Below are positions 37,801 to 49,800 of a DNA stretch of 64,000 nucleotides, in pieces (position 1 is the stretch's first letter; each line of letters begins with the position of its first letter). Source of the stretch: Lepidonotus clava (lineage: Eukaryota; Annelida; Polychaeta; Phyllodocida; Polynoidae); assembly GCA_936440205.1 (NCBI GenBank), contig OW387133.1:72540374-72604373 (forward strand), in the 5' to 3' direction. The notes under the pieces were generated by a model, which saw nothing but the letters and a program-made list of their open reading frames with translations, ran no database searches and was not told the origin of the DNA. The translations under genes were made by a program, and so were the position numbers.

Positions 37801-40800
37801 AAGAATATGTGTGAGAACGTGTAACTTGTGGAAGGATGCCATAGCATTGTATTGTTTCTGTATGAATGACAAGTAGGAATGGAAGCTCACCTATAAGACA
37901 ACGTATAATGAAAATATTCAGGTTTACCTTTCGATATTGACAAAAAAAAATTTTTGTTAGAGATAACATTTATTTTTTCATGTAAACATAATACCTCGAG
38001 TTCATTTTCTATGGTGAAGATCTAATTTGATTAGTTCTTATTGGGAAAGAGTTTTGTAAACTGAGGAACATAGTTTAATAATGTTCATTATTTATAGAGG
38101 GAGCAGAGGAGGAGGAGCTGGGTAGGTTGGACTTTTTTCAGCGACGCATGTTGGGATTAAGATATCAGGAAATTCTGATAAATAATTAACATACAGATCT
38201 GAAAGGTTCTAGATTATCTTATTCTTGGTGAAGATTTAAAAAAGTGCTTCGAAAGTCTTATTAAGCTATTAAAAATGATTCCGACAAATAAAATGAATAG
38301 GGCATTAAGGCATGTGTAGGTGAAACAAGTGATCAGTGATTGTGCGTTAAGGTCCGGAGAAGGCTGCTGAAGAAGAGGAGGATGTATTCAATCACACAGC
38401 TTTATGAAGTGTCGATTGAATAACAACCTTAGTGACAAATAATTGAATGACTAGCTCGGTGATAAATAGTTTATGAACGGGGTCTTGATTAAGAAAGCTT
38501 TGCCCATGAATGATGTGATGATTGGATTCAGTATTTGTGTGCAATAGATGGACTCGAAAGAAGGTGATATGAAGGAGAGATAGTGAGAATACAGTGTGCC
38601 TTGTACGTTTCGGGTTCCCTTCGTGTGTTTTGGGAGAGCAGTATACATGTGTGTGAATTGTGACAGAGAGTATGTATACTGACGTTTGCATTATGACAGA
38701 GAGTGAATGTAAGAGTGCGTGTCATCTGTCGGCGCCCGCTTTGGTTGCTTGAGGCAAGAGTCGGAGAAGCTCATGTGTTGTTGACTTGCCATTTTCTAGC
38801 CTCACCCATTAAGCCGGTTCAGGCAGCCCCAACAGGCAAACCCAAGTTTAAGGAACCAGAGAGGCGTAAGTAGTTCTACAGTAGGCAGAGTTAAGTTTAT
38901 AAATGCTGATGCATGAAAACAGCAAGAGCTTTTTTTAAGATCACTGTATTTCGGTTTCTTCTTGTCTGACGGACGGACTGAAGGGTTTGGGAATGATTTC
39001 CAAATATTCATTGACCTTTTATATCAGTGTAAAAACTGTTGTTAATTTCCTTAAGAATGCCTCAATCACTTTTTCAAATTCGGGCGAATTTTTAGTGTAT
39101 GAATAGATGGGTATAATGAGTAAATGGTGGGTACGAGGCTGGTTCTCTCTGCTGGTGCAGTATAATTGAGTTTTACATGTAATGGACGACCAGACGTTCA
39201 TTTACCATGGTATTTTAGGATATAGAATATAGTCTCCCATCATTTATTGATGGTGATTGTATAATTTATCGTGACTATTTCTAGTAGGGGTACTTGGTCT
39301 GTCCGTCATGACTCACATTATGTTTAATTGTTTTGATAGATCACGATCATCTTTTATTTTTCGCTGAGGACATAATCAGGCGGCACGTGGACGCTCTAGT
39401 TGGAAGCACTCAGAAAAATGAGGCCAAGACCTCCAACACCCAATGAATTTACTTTTACGTGAAAACTTGAAGTTAATTAGTCTGTTAACAGGGATACAAA
39501 AAAAAGTAAATTTGATATTTCCCCCCCGTTATTATCACGTTTTCATTTACTTCGCGATTTCCAGACCTTAATTTGTAAAAAGAAAGACCAGATATCGTAC
39601 TGGTTCTTATCACATACAAAATAGTTGCATGGAAGAATTCATCTTGTCTGGTCAGTTGTCTACAAAGGATCCCACCCTGTCTTTCAGCCGTCGACGCCAA
39701 GAAGTGCTATGTGACCGGTCGCGGCATCCAGCCCAAGGGAGTGCGTGTCGGAGACAACGCCGACTTCAAGGTGCACACCGAGGGGGCCGGCCCCGGAGAG
39801 TGCAAGGCCCAGGTCATCGGACCCAGTGAGTAGTGCGGGGGGACGAAGGACTGATTCTTTGAATTGTACTGTATAGTTAATAAATAATAGAACTCTACCA
39901 TTTTGTAGATATGACGGCTTTAAATCAGGAGAATTCCTATTTCTTTCTGCTAAAGATGTATCAGCAACATTAAAATGGCCGCAAAATGTATTTGCCTAAC
40001 ATATTTCCTTTAATTAGTTTGTGCGGGAAGGGAAAATTGACTGATAGATACACTTATTTAGTTCCGTGATTCTCAAGTTAAAATGTAAATGGCGGACTAG
40101 AAAGAATAGAAACTCCAGATTCTGTGTTTGTCAGGGCAGATATTAAGGAAACAAGGAAAGTCGATAACACAGCCAAGTAATAACCACAAATTGTATATAT
40201 CTAAGATATTGAAAGAGAAAACAATGTACTCGCCTTTCCATTTCCCTAAACTTGACCCTTTACCCATGTGTCTCCCCCCAGACGGCGTGGACGTGCCATG
40301 CCGCATGAAGAAGACGGGCACCAGCCTGTACGAGTGTGTCTACGTACCCCAGCAGCCCGGTCAGTACGTGATAAACGTGACCTACTCAGGCCAGCACGTC
40401 ACCAAGTCGCCCTTCAAGGTGCAGGTGGGGCCCTTCAAGGAGTCCCGCATCCGCGCCTACGGCCCCGGCCTCATCGAGGGCGTGGTCGGCTTCCCCGCCA
40501 TCTTCACCGTCGAGACCAACGGCGAGACAGGAGCTCTTGGTGAGTTGGCAGATACTATAAGGGTGTTTGTAAGAAATCAGCTCAGTTCCACTGTAAAAGG
40601 ATACTTACCTGTAGATAACAAGGCTATGTATGAGGATGCTTTAGGCACATGAAAAAACGTAGGCCTTAACATTATTATAAGCCTTCTTATGTAAATAAGA
40701 ATGTACCTTGTACAAACATGGATTAGAAACAGAATTTGTAGGAACGAAAAGTAAAACATCCAGACTTCCCCATTTCGAAATTGAGATGAAACGGATCATT

Positions 40801-43800
40801 AAATTAGAATATATTTACGTATTTCAAAACATTTATTGCTAGGATTCTTGATTCAAAGATCTGCCAAATTAACCACCCTGAGAATAAGCATACAGCACCA
40901 CATCTGTAATACCTACCTTTCTGCTGTCAGGCTTTTCGATCGAGGGTCCATCCCAGGCCAAGATCGACTGTAAGGACAATGGGGACGGGTCAGCCGACAT
41001 CACCTACTGGCCGACGGTGCCCGGAGAGTACGCCGTGCACATCCTGTGTAACGAGGAGGACATCCCCAAGTCACCCTACATGGCCCAGATCATCCAGAGG
41101 GGCAACTTCGACCCCACCAAGGTAAGGATTCACATTTGTTGCAGAATCTCAAACGTTCATACATGATAGAACTACTGAGGAGGATGTAGGTTTTCTAATG
41201 ATAATGTGAGATTAGGATATAGGACATAGGACATAGATTACGGAGGCTTCATTGTTTTCAGTTTGTGGACATGCATGTATTTCAAATACTTTTCGGGGAA
41301 AATTACCTGAAGAGACGTTGATGTAGAATAACGATAACAGGTTTTATGAACCCAACTCAATTTACAACTATTTTACATCTCCGTAAAATGTTGAAGAAAC
41401 TATGGAAACGAACAGGAAGAGTTGAGAAATTGATGTTCAAAACTCCTAGCATGTACATCTTGTTCCTCCTCTAGGTCACAGCCGCCGGGCCCGGCCTGGA
41501 GAAGGAGGGTAACGTCGTCAACCGCTGGGCCGAGTTCACCGTGGACGCGCGCGCCGCTGGCAAGGCTCCTCTGAAGATCACCTGCCTGGACGCCGACATG
41601 AACCCCGTGGAGGTGGTCGTCAAGGACAACCACGACGGCACCTACTTCTGCCGCTACATGCCACGCCGCAACGTCAAGCACGTGGTGACCATCACCTGGG
41701 GCTGCGTCTCCATCCCCAAGTCGCCCTTCAGGGTCAGTGGGAGTCACTCTATTTTGGATTTTAAATGAATCAGTGATTTCAACGTTTTGGTGAATATATT
41801 TTAAAATAAGTAATAGTATGGTGTAAATGGCCATCTGAACTAGTGTAATCGTCGGACCGTCGTGATAGTTTGGATAGCATAAATTGGTATTAGTTTGTAC
41901 TATGTGAATAAATCCCAATTTTTCCAAGAGTAAATATAAAAAAAAATAGTTGTCGTCATTACAGAGGTTAAACTTGGTATTGTGCCAAATATAGGGGCTA
42001 CTCCAGATGTATCAAATTACATATTAGTTTATTTGAATCTTGTTTTCTCGCTACAGGTATTCGTGTCCGAGGCTAGCAACCCGAGCAAGGTGCGCGTGTA
42101 TGGCCCAGCCATCGAGCAGCCCGTCAAGACCTTCACCCCCACCCACCTCATCGTCGACTGCTCCCAGGCCGGCCCAGGTAACACATAAACTTGAAACTCT
42201 CCGTGAAGATTTGACAATTTTCACCTTAAAAATGCTCTGAAGTATTCTTCAGCCATACCACCGCATTTACCCTGTATTTGCAATCTTTCGATTTTTTTTT
42301 TTTAGATCTTTCCACACCCAATCGAAAGATTGCGTGTGGAAAGATCTAAAAAAATAAAAAAATAAAAAAATCCTTCCCACCTCCAGGTGACGTGGCGATC
42401 GCTCTGACCGACGAGCGCGGGCTGGACGTGCCCGTGCAGACCACCGACATGAAGGACAACACCTTCAGGATCGACTTCGAGCCCAAGACGGTGGGCCCCT
42501 ACCTGTGCAGCGTCTTCTTCGCCGACCAGGAGGTGCCCAGCTCGCCCTACAAGATCAACGTGCTGCCCAGCATCGACGTCGGACGGGTGCAGGTCGAGGG
42601 ACTCGAAGACAGTGAGTTTTGGTTGTATGGACTTACTCAGAGCTGCTCATTAGTAATAAGAAAGTATGGTACTCAGAACTGCTCACAAGTAAAAACTATG
42701 TATTTCAGAACTGCTCCGTTGTAAGAAACTGTGGACTTAAGAACTGCTCATTAGTAAGAAACTATGCCTCACAGTTTCGTTTGGCGTAGAAAAGGAGTGA
42801 TTTGGTCAGGTTTAATTTGCTTTGTAGAACTTGTTATATTGGTGTTTTTATTCAAATATTATTTAGAAACTTTTACAATGCAGATGTTTAATCATATATA
42901 ATTATCCGGAACGCGTAACTTAAACTACTTTAATTTGTATGATATCTAAATATGTTATATACATACATGTATATATTGCAAGAAGCGCATGTTGTCCGTA
43001 GAACTCGTAAACTAAGTTACATATTTTTATTAATCAATACTTGTTGATATTTAATATTTTTCATCATAGATGTTAAATATCAACCAATGAATGTCCACTA
43101 TCGTTTTACTCATGTTACGTTCAGATTTAATGCAAATCACTATAGTATAGCGCGTATTTCCTTCTCTCACAACACAAAATACATTATTTTGACTACGTGT
43201 GAAACTTTTGTTACAGACACGTGTATGATACAAGGTGTGGTTGAATATTCTGCCGATTTTAAGGTTCTGTTCATGTTCTGTTCTTGTTCGTGTTCCTTTT
43301 TGACTTGGGTCACTGTATACTTTTCGACACCTGCCTAATGGATTCTTGTCTCTCTCAACTCCTCCGTGGAACACATGAGTTTAGAATTCACTCCTCAACG
43401 ACGCATAGATACACATTTAAACTGTGTTATATCAGGTCCTATTAGACATCTCATTAGAAGACATTTATGGGGAACAAACAGTTATGTCCTTCTACCTAGT
43501 TACTTTAGTTTATTTTGTGTTATTCCATTGATTTAATGCCTCCATATTGTATTTTGGGATAGTTTGTTCAGAATTTTATTCAGATATGACAACCCTGTTT
43601 TTGTTTGAACTTAACATCTTTCTTATCAACCAAATCCAATATCTATATAAACCTTCTCATAGTCAGTTTGTTAGATCTTTTTCGTCAGATCACCTACATA
43701 AAACCCAGTTATCTATAAAAAGTACTCTTCGTGTTTTATGCAGTCTATTAGTGTCCTGGGTAAGGGAAACAGTCATATTGGAATAAAGCACCTTCAATAG

Positions 43801-46800
43801 CTAAGCTTCAGTGATATAAGTACATTTTCCATACACTGCCAGACTTCAAATGTTAAGGCGCATAACTAATTTCTGAGGATCTTCATGTTTTTCATTATAT
43901 TATGCCAAGGTTAAGACACGTGGATTTTGGCAACTGTCTTGAAATATGTGGTGTTGCCTCCTGAAGGTTAGAGTATAGAGGTATTCCGTCAGAAACCTCA
44001 TTTAACGCCATATACGTAAACAAGAATATCAACGTTTGGTAGAGACAAGGTAAATTCCCTGTAACATGATAAAGTCATGTTCAACTGTGATACGTTCACT
44101 AGGCTTTCCTAAAGTAGGGCACTAGTATTTTCTCAGATTTGCTTACTGTCGTTTGAATATATGTGTATTTCGTCGTTTCTGTGTTGGAGTTGGGTTCTGT
44201 TATGGTAACGTTCTTTTGGTCTCAATACGTCTTCCGTAACCTTGTTTTGTGCTGTTCAGTGAAGAAGGAGTTAGCGAATGACAGAAACACATCATACATT
44301 ACACTATTCCTTTTAACCTTCCTGCCGTTGGATCAAAAGTCGAACATACACATTCAATTACATTTATGCTCATAAAAGATACCTCAAAGATCAACACGGC
44401 CAGGCCCAATCACCCCTCTGCACCTTTTGAATTTATTGCGGACGAGCATTAGTACCGAGATGTTTATAATTTCCACAGAATTAATTTCCTTTTAGATTTT
44501 ATAGTCAGTGTAAGTGGCAGAATCCGATGTGTTTCATCGGAGAGATTGTATAAATGGACATTCTTGAAGATTTTTATTGTTTTCGCACCACGTTGAAAAA
44601 AAAAACGAGAAAAGTTGAGGATGCAACAAAGATCTATATCCAGCTTTCTAACCTTGTTGACCTTCCCTGTTCCTCGAACACATTTCTAGTATTTCCAAAT
44701 CACACAATGTTAACTTCCCTTCCCCGATCCCTAAGGCTCCACAACTTCTATTAAACCCACCACCCCTCCTCAGGTTAAGGCCTCATCTCTGGTCTACCCT
44801 TCTCTGTCCAGACATCCCTATTGGTAAGGAGACGTCCTTCCGTATAATCACGGTGGGAGCGGGTCACGGCCAGGCCCAGGTCAACCTCATGAGCCCATCA
44901 GGCCAGGTCTTCCCAGCCCGCTTGGTTCAGACTGCGAACGGCTTCACCGCTCACTATACGCCTCACGAAGTGGGTACTCACACCATCCACGTGACCTTCG
45001 CTGGCCAGAATGTGCCGAAGAGTCCGTTTACAGTAAACGCGGTGCTACCAGCAGGCGCCAAGCCAGCCAAGGGTGACCCAGGTAAAGTTAAGGCTTTCGG
45101 GCCCGGCCTCCATGGAGGCGTTGCCAACAAGCCGGCTGACTTCACAGTTGATACACGTGAGGCAGGGCCAGGCGGTCTCGGGCTCACCATCGAAGGCCCT
45201 GTTGAGGCCAAGATCGACTGCTTCGACCGGGGTAACGGCACCTGTGATGTGCGTTACTATCCCACTGTTCCTGGCGAGTACTACATCAACCTGACCTTCG
45301 CCGATCAGCCCACTCCTAGCTCACCCTACAAGGCGCTGATCGAACCAAGCCAGAAGCCCGGAGTCATAGCCGAAGGCCCAGGACTCGGGCCTGAGGGTAA
45401 TACAACTGGCCTGACTGAAAGAGTTCAAACCCCCAATGCGTGGATTCCGCATGAACTGTAATAACAACTTTTTCTGTTCATTTACATATGCATAGCAGCT
45501 GCTGTGATGGTCATCAAAAGCCATGCGTTACATTGCGCCTTCTATTTTGGACTTTTATTTCTTTAAGTTACCATTATTGAGTTGTGATTCATTGCTGGAA
45601 TCCCTTCCTTTTCAGTACCACTCGTATTCTAACATGTACTCGTGGCTAAAACGAGGACTGGTAGAATTGTCAGTCACGTTGTCCTGTTAGCAGATCTCCT
45701 TGTTGATCTGTATGTTTAAACAGATCCTATTTCTGTCTGTTCCTTGGTCTCAAGCTCTTCAGCTATTGTCGTTCTTCCGTCCGCTGCTTTCTTGTTTCAT
45801 TGCAGCAATGTCCCAGGTACAATCATGTCATGTTTATCTTCCCATCTGTGGCTTTTAGTTCACGAAATTCATTTCGCCGTATTTTTATATTGAGATTTTG
45901 GTGTTGCAATTCTGGCATTTGCCTACATTTGTCTGCTCCCTATGCTGTGTGGGTTTGCGCGCTACTGTAAAGGTACCCCGCTTGTGTTACTTCATACAAT
46001 TTCCTTGAGTACATAATGGTTTTATCTTTCACCCTGAGTATTGAGGATGACAGTAAAAACATTCCGAGTTCAACTGTGATAGATTTACTTGTCATTTTTT
46101 TTGTTTGAAACTGCATGGAGTGATTAATATTTTGTGCCAAAATTGTTGTTTGGTACATTCTCTTCCAAATATAAATCAGAACCTTTTACCTGTAGAAATT
46201 GCTGCCCTCTGGAATCTTGTATTGTATGAGCGTGATTGACGGTGTAAAACTCCCCCTCTGAACCCACATACTGTGGAGATGTCAGAAGAAGTGACCTGCT
46301 TTTCCAAATTCTTCTATGCCTATAGCTTAAATTCCTGTCATTAGAACCAAAGTCTCGGTTCAAAACTTTGCCTACAGCTTCAGCCCATCCTCCCAGTGTA
46401 CAGACAATATCCAAGCTACTATCGCTGCCTTTATAAATCTTTCAAATTTTTCTGAGAATGAGCACACTCTCTGTCGTCCACACCTATCTCTTCATGTGCC
46501 CCTCAACTCCAAATCAGTGTCCTCCACTCCCCTTCCCGCCCCCAGAAAGGGGGAAACGACGATAAAAAAAAAGACAACACCACCCAGGCCCTCTGAGAAC
46601 CCTCCCACCAACGCCTACTAATCAGCCAGTGTGTGCTCACCCTCTGTGCCCTGCCCCGTTCCAGGAGTGTTCCTCGAGTCGACCACCGACTTCACCGTTA
46701 ACGCCACCGCCCTGCAGCGAACGGGCAGTGGCAAGGTGCGCGCCGTGGTCACCGGCCCGTCGGGCGCCCGCACCGAGGCCCTGGTGACCAACAACAACGA

Positions 46801-49800
46801 CGGCACCTACAAGTGTATGTACACGCCTGTGGAGCAGGGCCCCACCAAGGTGGAGGTATCCTACGAGGGCCTCCAGCTGCCCAAGAGCCCCTTCGCCGTG
46901 TCTGTCGTGCCCGGCTGCGACCCCACCCGCGTCCGTGCCTACGGACCTGGTGAGTGAACATTTTCTATTTTTATTTTTATACAAAGAGTAAAAGAAATAT
47001 TTATACATTACAGAAGGTAACATGCTGTTATAATCATAATTTGTAATGGGTATGCCTATAATTTTATAGTATTTTTCAGTGACCTGCTCAAGATGGTAGA
47101 TTTAGATATTTTCTTGATTTTTGAAGGTCCAGTTGAAACTTCCTAGAAATGTTGATATTGTTATGCCATTTGACTGTTAGAATTCTCCAATTTTCCGACT
47201 GTTATTTCTACCACAAAATATTAAACCTTTCCCATTTCCCTCTACCTCCCAGGGCTCGAGGGCGGCTACACGAACCGGCCCCAGACGTTCACTGTGGAGA
47301 CCCGGGGCGCGGGTCAGGGCGGCCTAGGCCTCGCCATAGAGGGACCATCAGAGGCAAAGATGACCTGTCGTGACAATCGGGATGGTTCCTGTACGGTCGA
47401 GTACTTCCCCACCAAGCCCGGGGACTACGAGATCACCATCAAATTCGCCGACCAGCATATTCCTGGTTCGTGCGCCCAGTCTAAGCCATTAGAGCCCACA
47501 TGCTCGCATTTTAATTTGCAACACCTCAAAACTATTGCTGGAGGATTCTTCATATTTCTAACCAAATATCTTTGCTTGCACTTTTTAATTTTGATATCTT
47601 TTTCACCTTTGAATATTTTTAGTTACTTTAAGAACTTACTTGTTACTTGATTTTTGTTACTTTTAATCTTTAAGAAAACCCATTTTTGTTTTTGATTTTT
47701 TGATAGAAATTTTACTGTAGAAGAAAAAATGTAGACTGCCACAATGAATCGCTATGGTTCTTAAATTTTGATGTATTTTTTGCCGTGATATACATTTTGG
47801 CCTCTTATCAACATCACTTTTTACAACAAGAGACTTTACAAAGAAATATTAAGTACAAATCACAGTATGCAGCCTCAAAATTCCACCAAGCAGCGAGGGA
47901 GCATCTCAAGTGGAACGACTTAAAAATAATGACGGAACGCACATGGTGATGGAAACCCTAATGTCATGTTAATGTAACCTGTCACTACGAAAACTGGTCC
48001 ATGTACTCTGTTAACATGGAGACCATGTCTCTGTCTTTCATTCCCAAATCGTTTCCTTTCCCTTGCAACATTTCTCAGTGTTGAGTGCTCTTGCAGTGTC
48101 CGCTGTATTACATCCACCTTTCTCTGCAAACCTTAAGCGTTGTTCCTAAAATGAGTACGATATATTATGTACCCACACTCTTAACCCCAGTTTTGATACT
48201 GTACTTAGCAATACCTCCTAGTATACCATTGAGCAATTCTTATCAAAAAGTGTCAACGTTTGAACTATTAATCAGAGATGTCTCCAATATTCGTAACCAT
48301 TCCCTATTAAACCAGATTTATTAAACTTGAACTTTAACCTCCCGAAAAACTCAGTAGATTGTGATAATCCCTTAAATGGCTGTCGCGAACGGGAATTTAT
48401 TGGGAGCTAAAATCTCCCCTATCTCAAACCATCACCATATTCTAATACCGTTCCCCTGTAATCCTGTAGGCTCTGTATTCCACGTGCCCATGGTGGATGA
48501 GATCAACCCGAACAAGGTGCGTTGTTACGGCCCGGGCCTGGACCCTAAGGGGGTGAAGGCCAACGAGCCCGCTCCCTTCGTGGTGGACGCCTCTGAGGCG
48601 GGCGAGGCCCCCCTGGAGGTAATGACCACCGACCAGACGGGCAGGAAGCGGCCGGCCCAGATCACCCCGCGCGGCAGCGGGGTGTACGACTGTACGTACT
48701 ACCCGGAGACGGAGGGCAACATCAAGGTGGACGTCAACTACGCCGCCCAGAAGGTGCCCGGCAGGTGAGGGATAAAGCTAGCATACGTTCTTATATTCTT
48801 CACGACATAAAATACAATGCCATTTTGTCCAATAGATATGTAAATTTTGGTTTTGCCTGAAGTTCTCTACCGCGGGGGATTCTCTTTTGGTTATGAATTA
48901 CAAAAGTATAAAAAACAAGAATACAATAAGATGTCTACACCAGCAGCCACTTTTGACCTTTTTTTGGTCCGTTTTAAGCCACACGTCCTGGAAGCGGCTC
49001 TCAGTGATGTATATTCCTACATTGAATCCCCAATATAATTAATATTTTTCTAAGAATTTTCTCTATTACTGTTTAAGTTGTAAACATCTTTTGCTTCACC
49101 TCGTCTGATCTTTACAACGTTTGATTCCCCCAGCCCCTACAATGTGCGCGTGCACCCCTCATGGGACGCTAAGAAGGTGAAGGTGACCGGAGAGGGCATC
49201 CGGCCCCATGGAGTCAAGGCCTCCCTCCCAGCCAAGTTCAGGGTGGACACCCGCGAGGCTGGCTTCGCCCCGATGGACGTGCTCATCCAGGACCCCGAGG
49301 GCAACATGGTGCAGCCCAAGATCGCCGACAACGGAGACGGCACCTACAACGTAGAGTACCTGCCCTCTGATGTAGGAGTCTACAACGTGACGGTGACCTA
49401 CGGCGGTCAGCACGTGCCCAAGTCACCCTTCAGGGTACAGACCGTACCCACTGGGCGCGCCGGCATGGTCAAACTGCCCGGTGAGTCAGCTTTATCTGAG
49501 AATTTTTGTTCATGGGTGACTATTGGTGGGACTGATTAATACAAAATTTGGAATATTGAAAGTAAAGTATAAACATAATTCACACTCATTTATAAAAGAT
49601 TAGTCATTAGTACAACCATTTGATACGGCTTCATATATGTACAGATATTGGTGAATCTTCAGAAAAAATACAATACCTTCGCACTTGATCATATAAGTAA
49701 TCCTACTTCAAGAAATTACTGCATATAAGCCGTCATATCTTTGGATGGTTTTGAATTCCTGAGATTCATCAGATAAATTTTTAATGTATTCCTGCCCACA

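Larger units (their letters stand above)
39826..42056 (+). other. FLN: Short filamin introns between repeats 3 and 6
   Basis: Four introns of about 320-460 bases (39826-40281, 40540-40930, 41122-41474, 41733-42056). AT-rich, with no feature beyond a short GGACATA repeat near 41221. Confidence 0.6.

Noticed and set aside
38352-38383. Acidic piece [11 protein letters not shown] after a weak acceptor, resembling another insert exon
   Set aside because: It exits in phase 0 at a poor donor (GTATTC), which does not fit the phase-1 chain, and the acceptor has little pyrimidine tract. It might be a terminal exon, since the frame stops soon after, but support is too thin.
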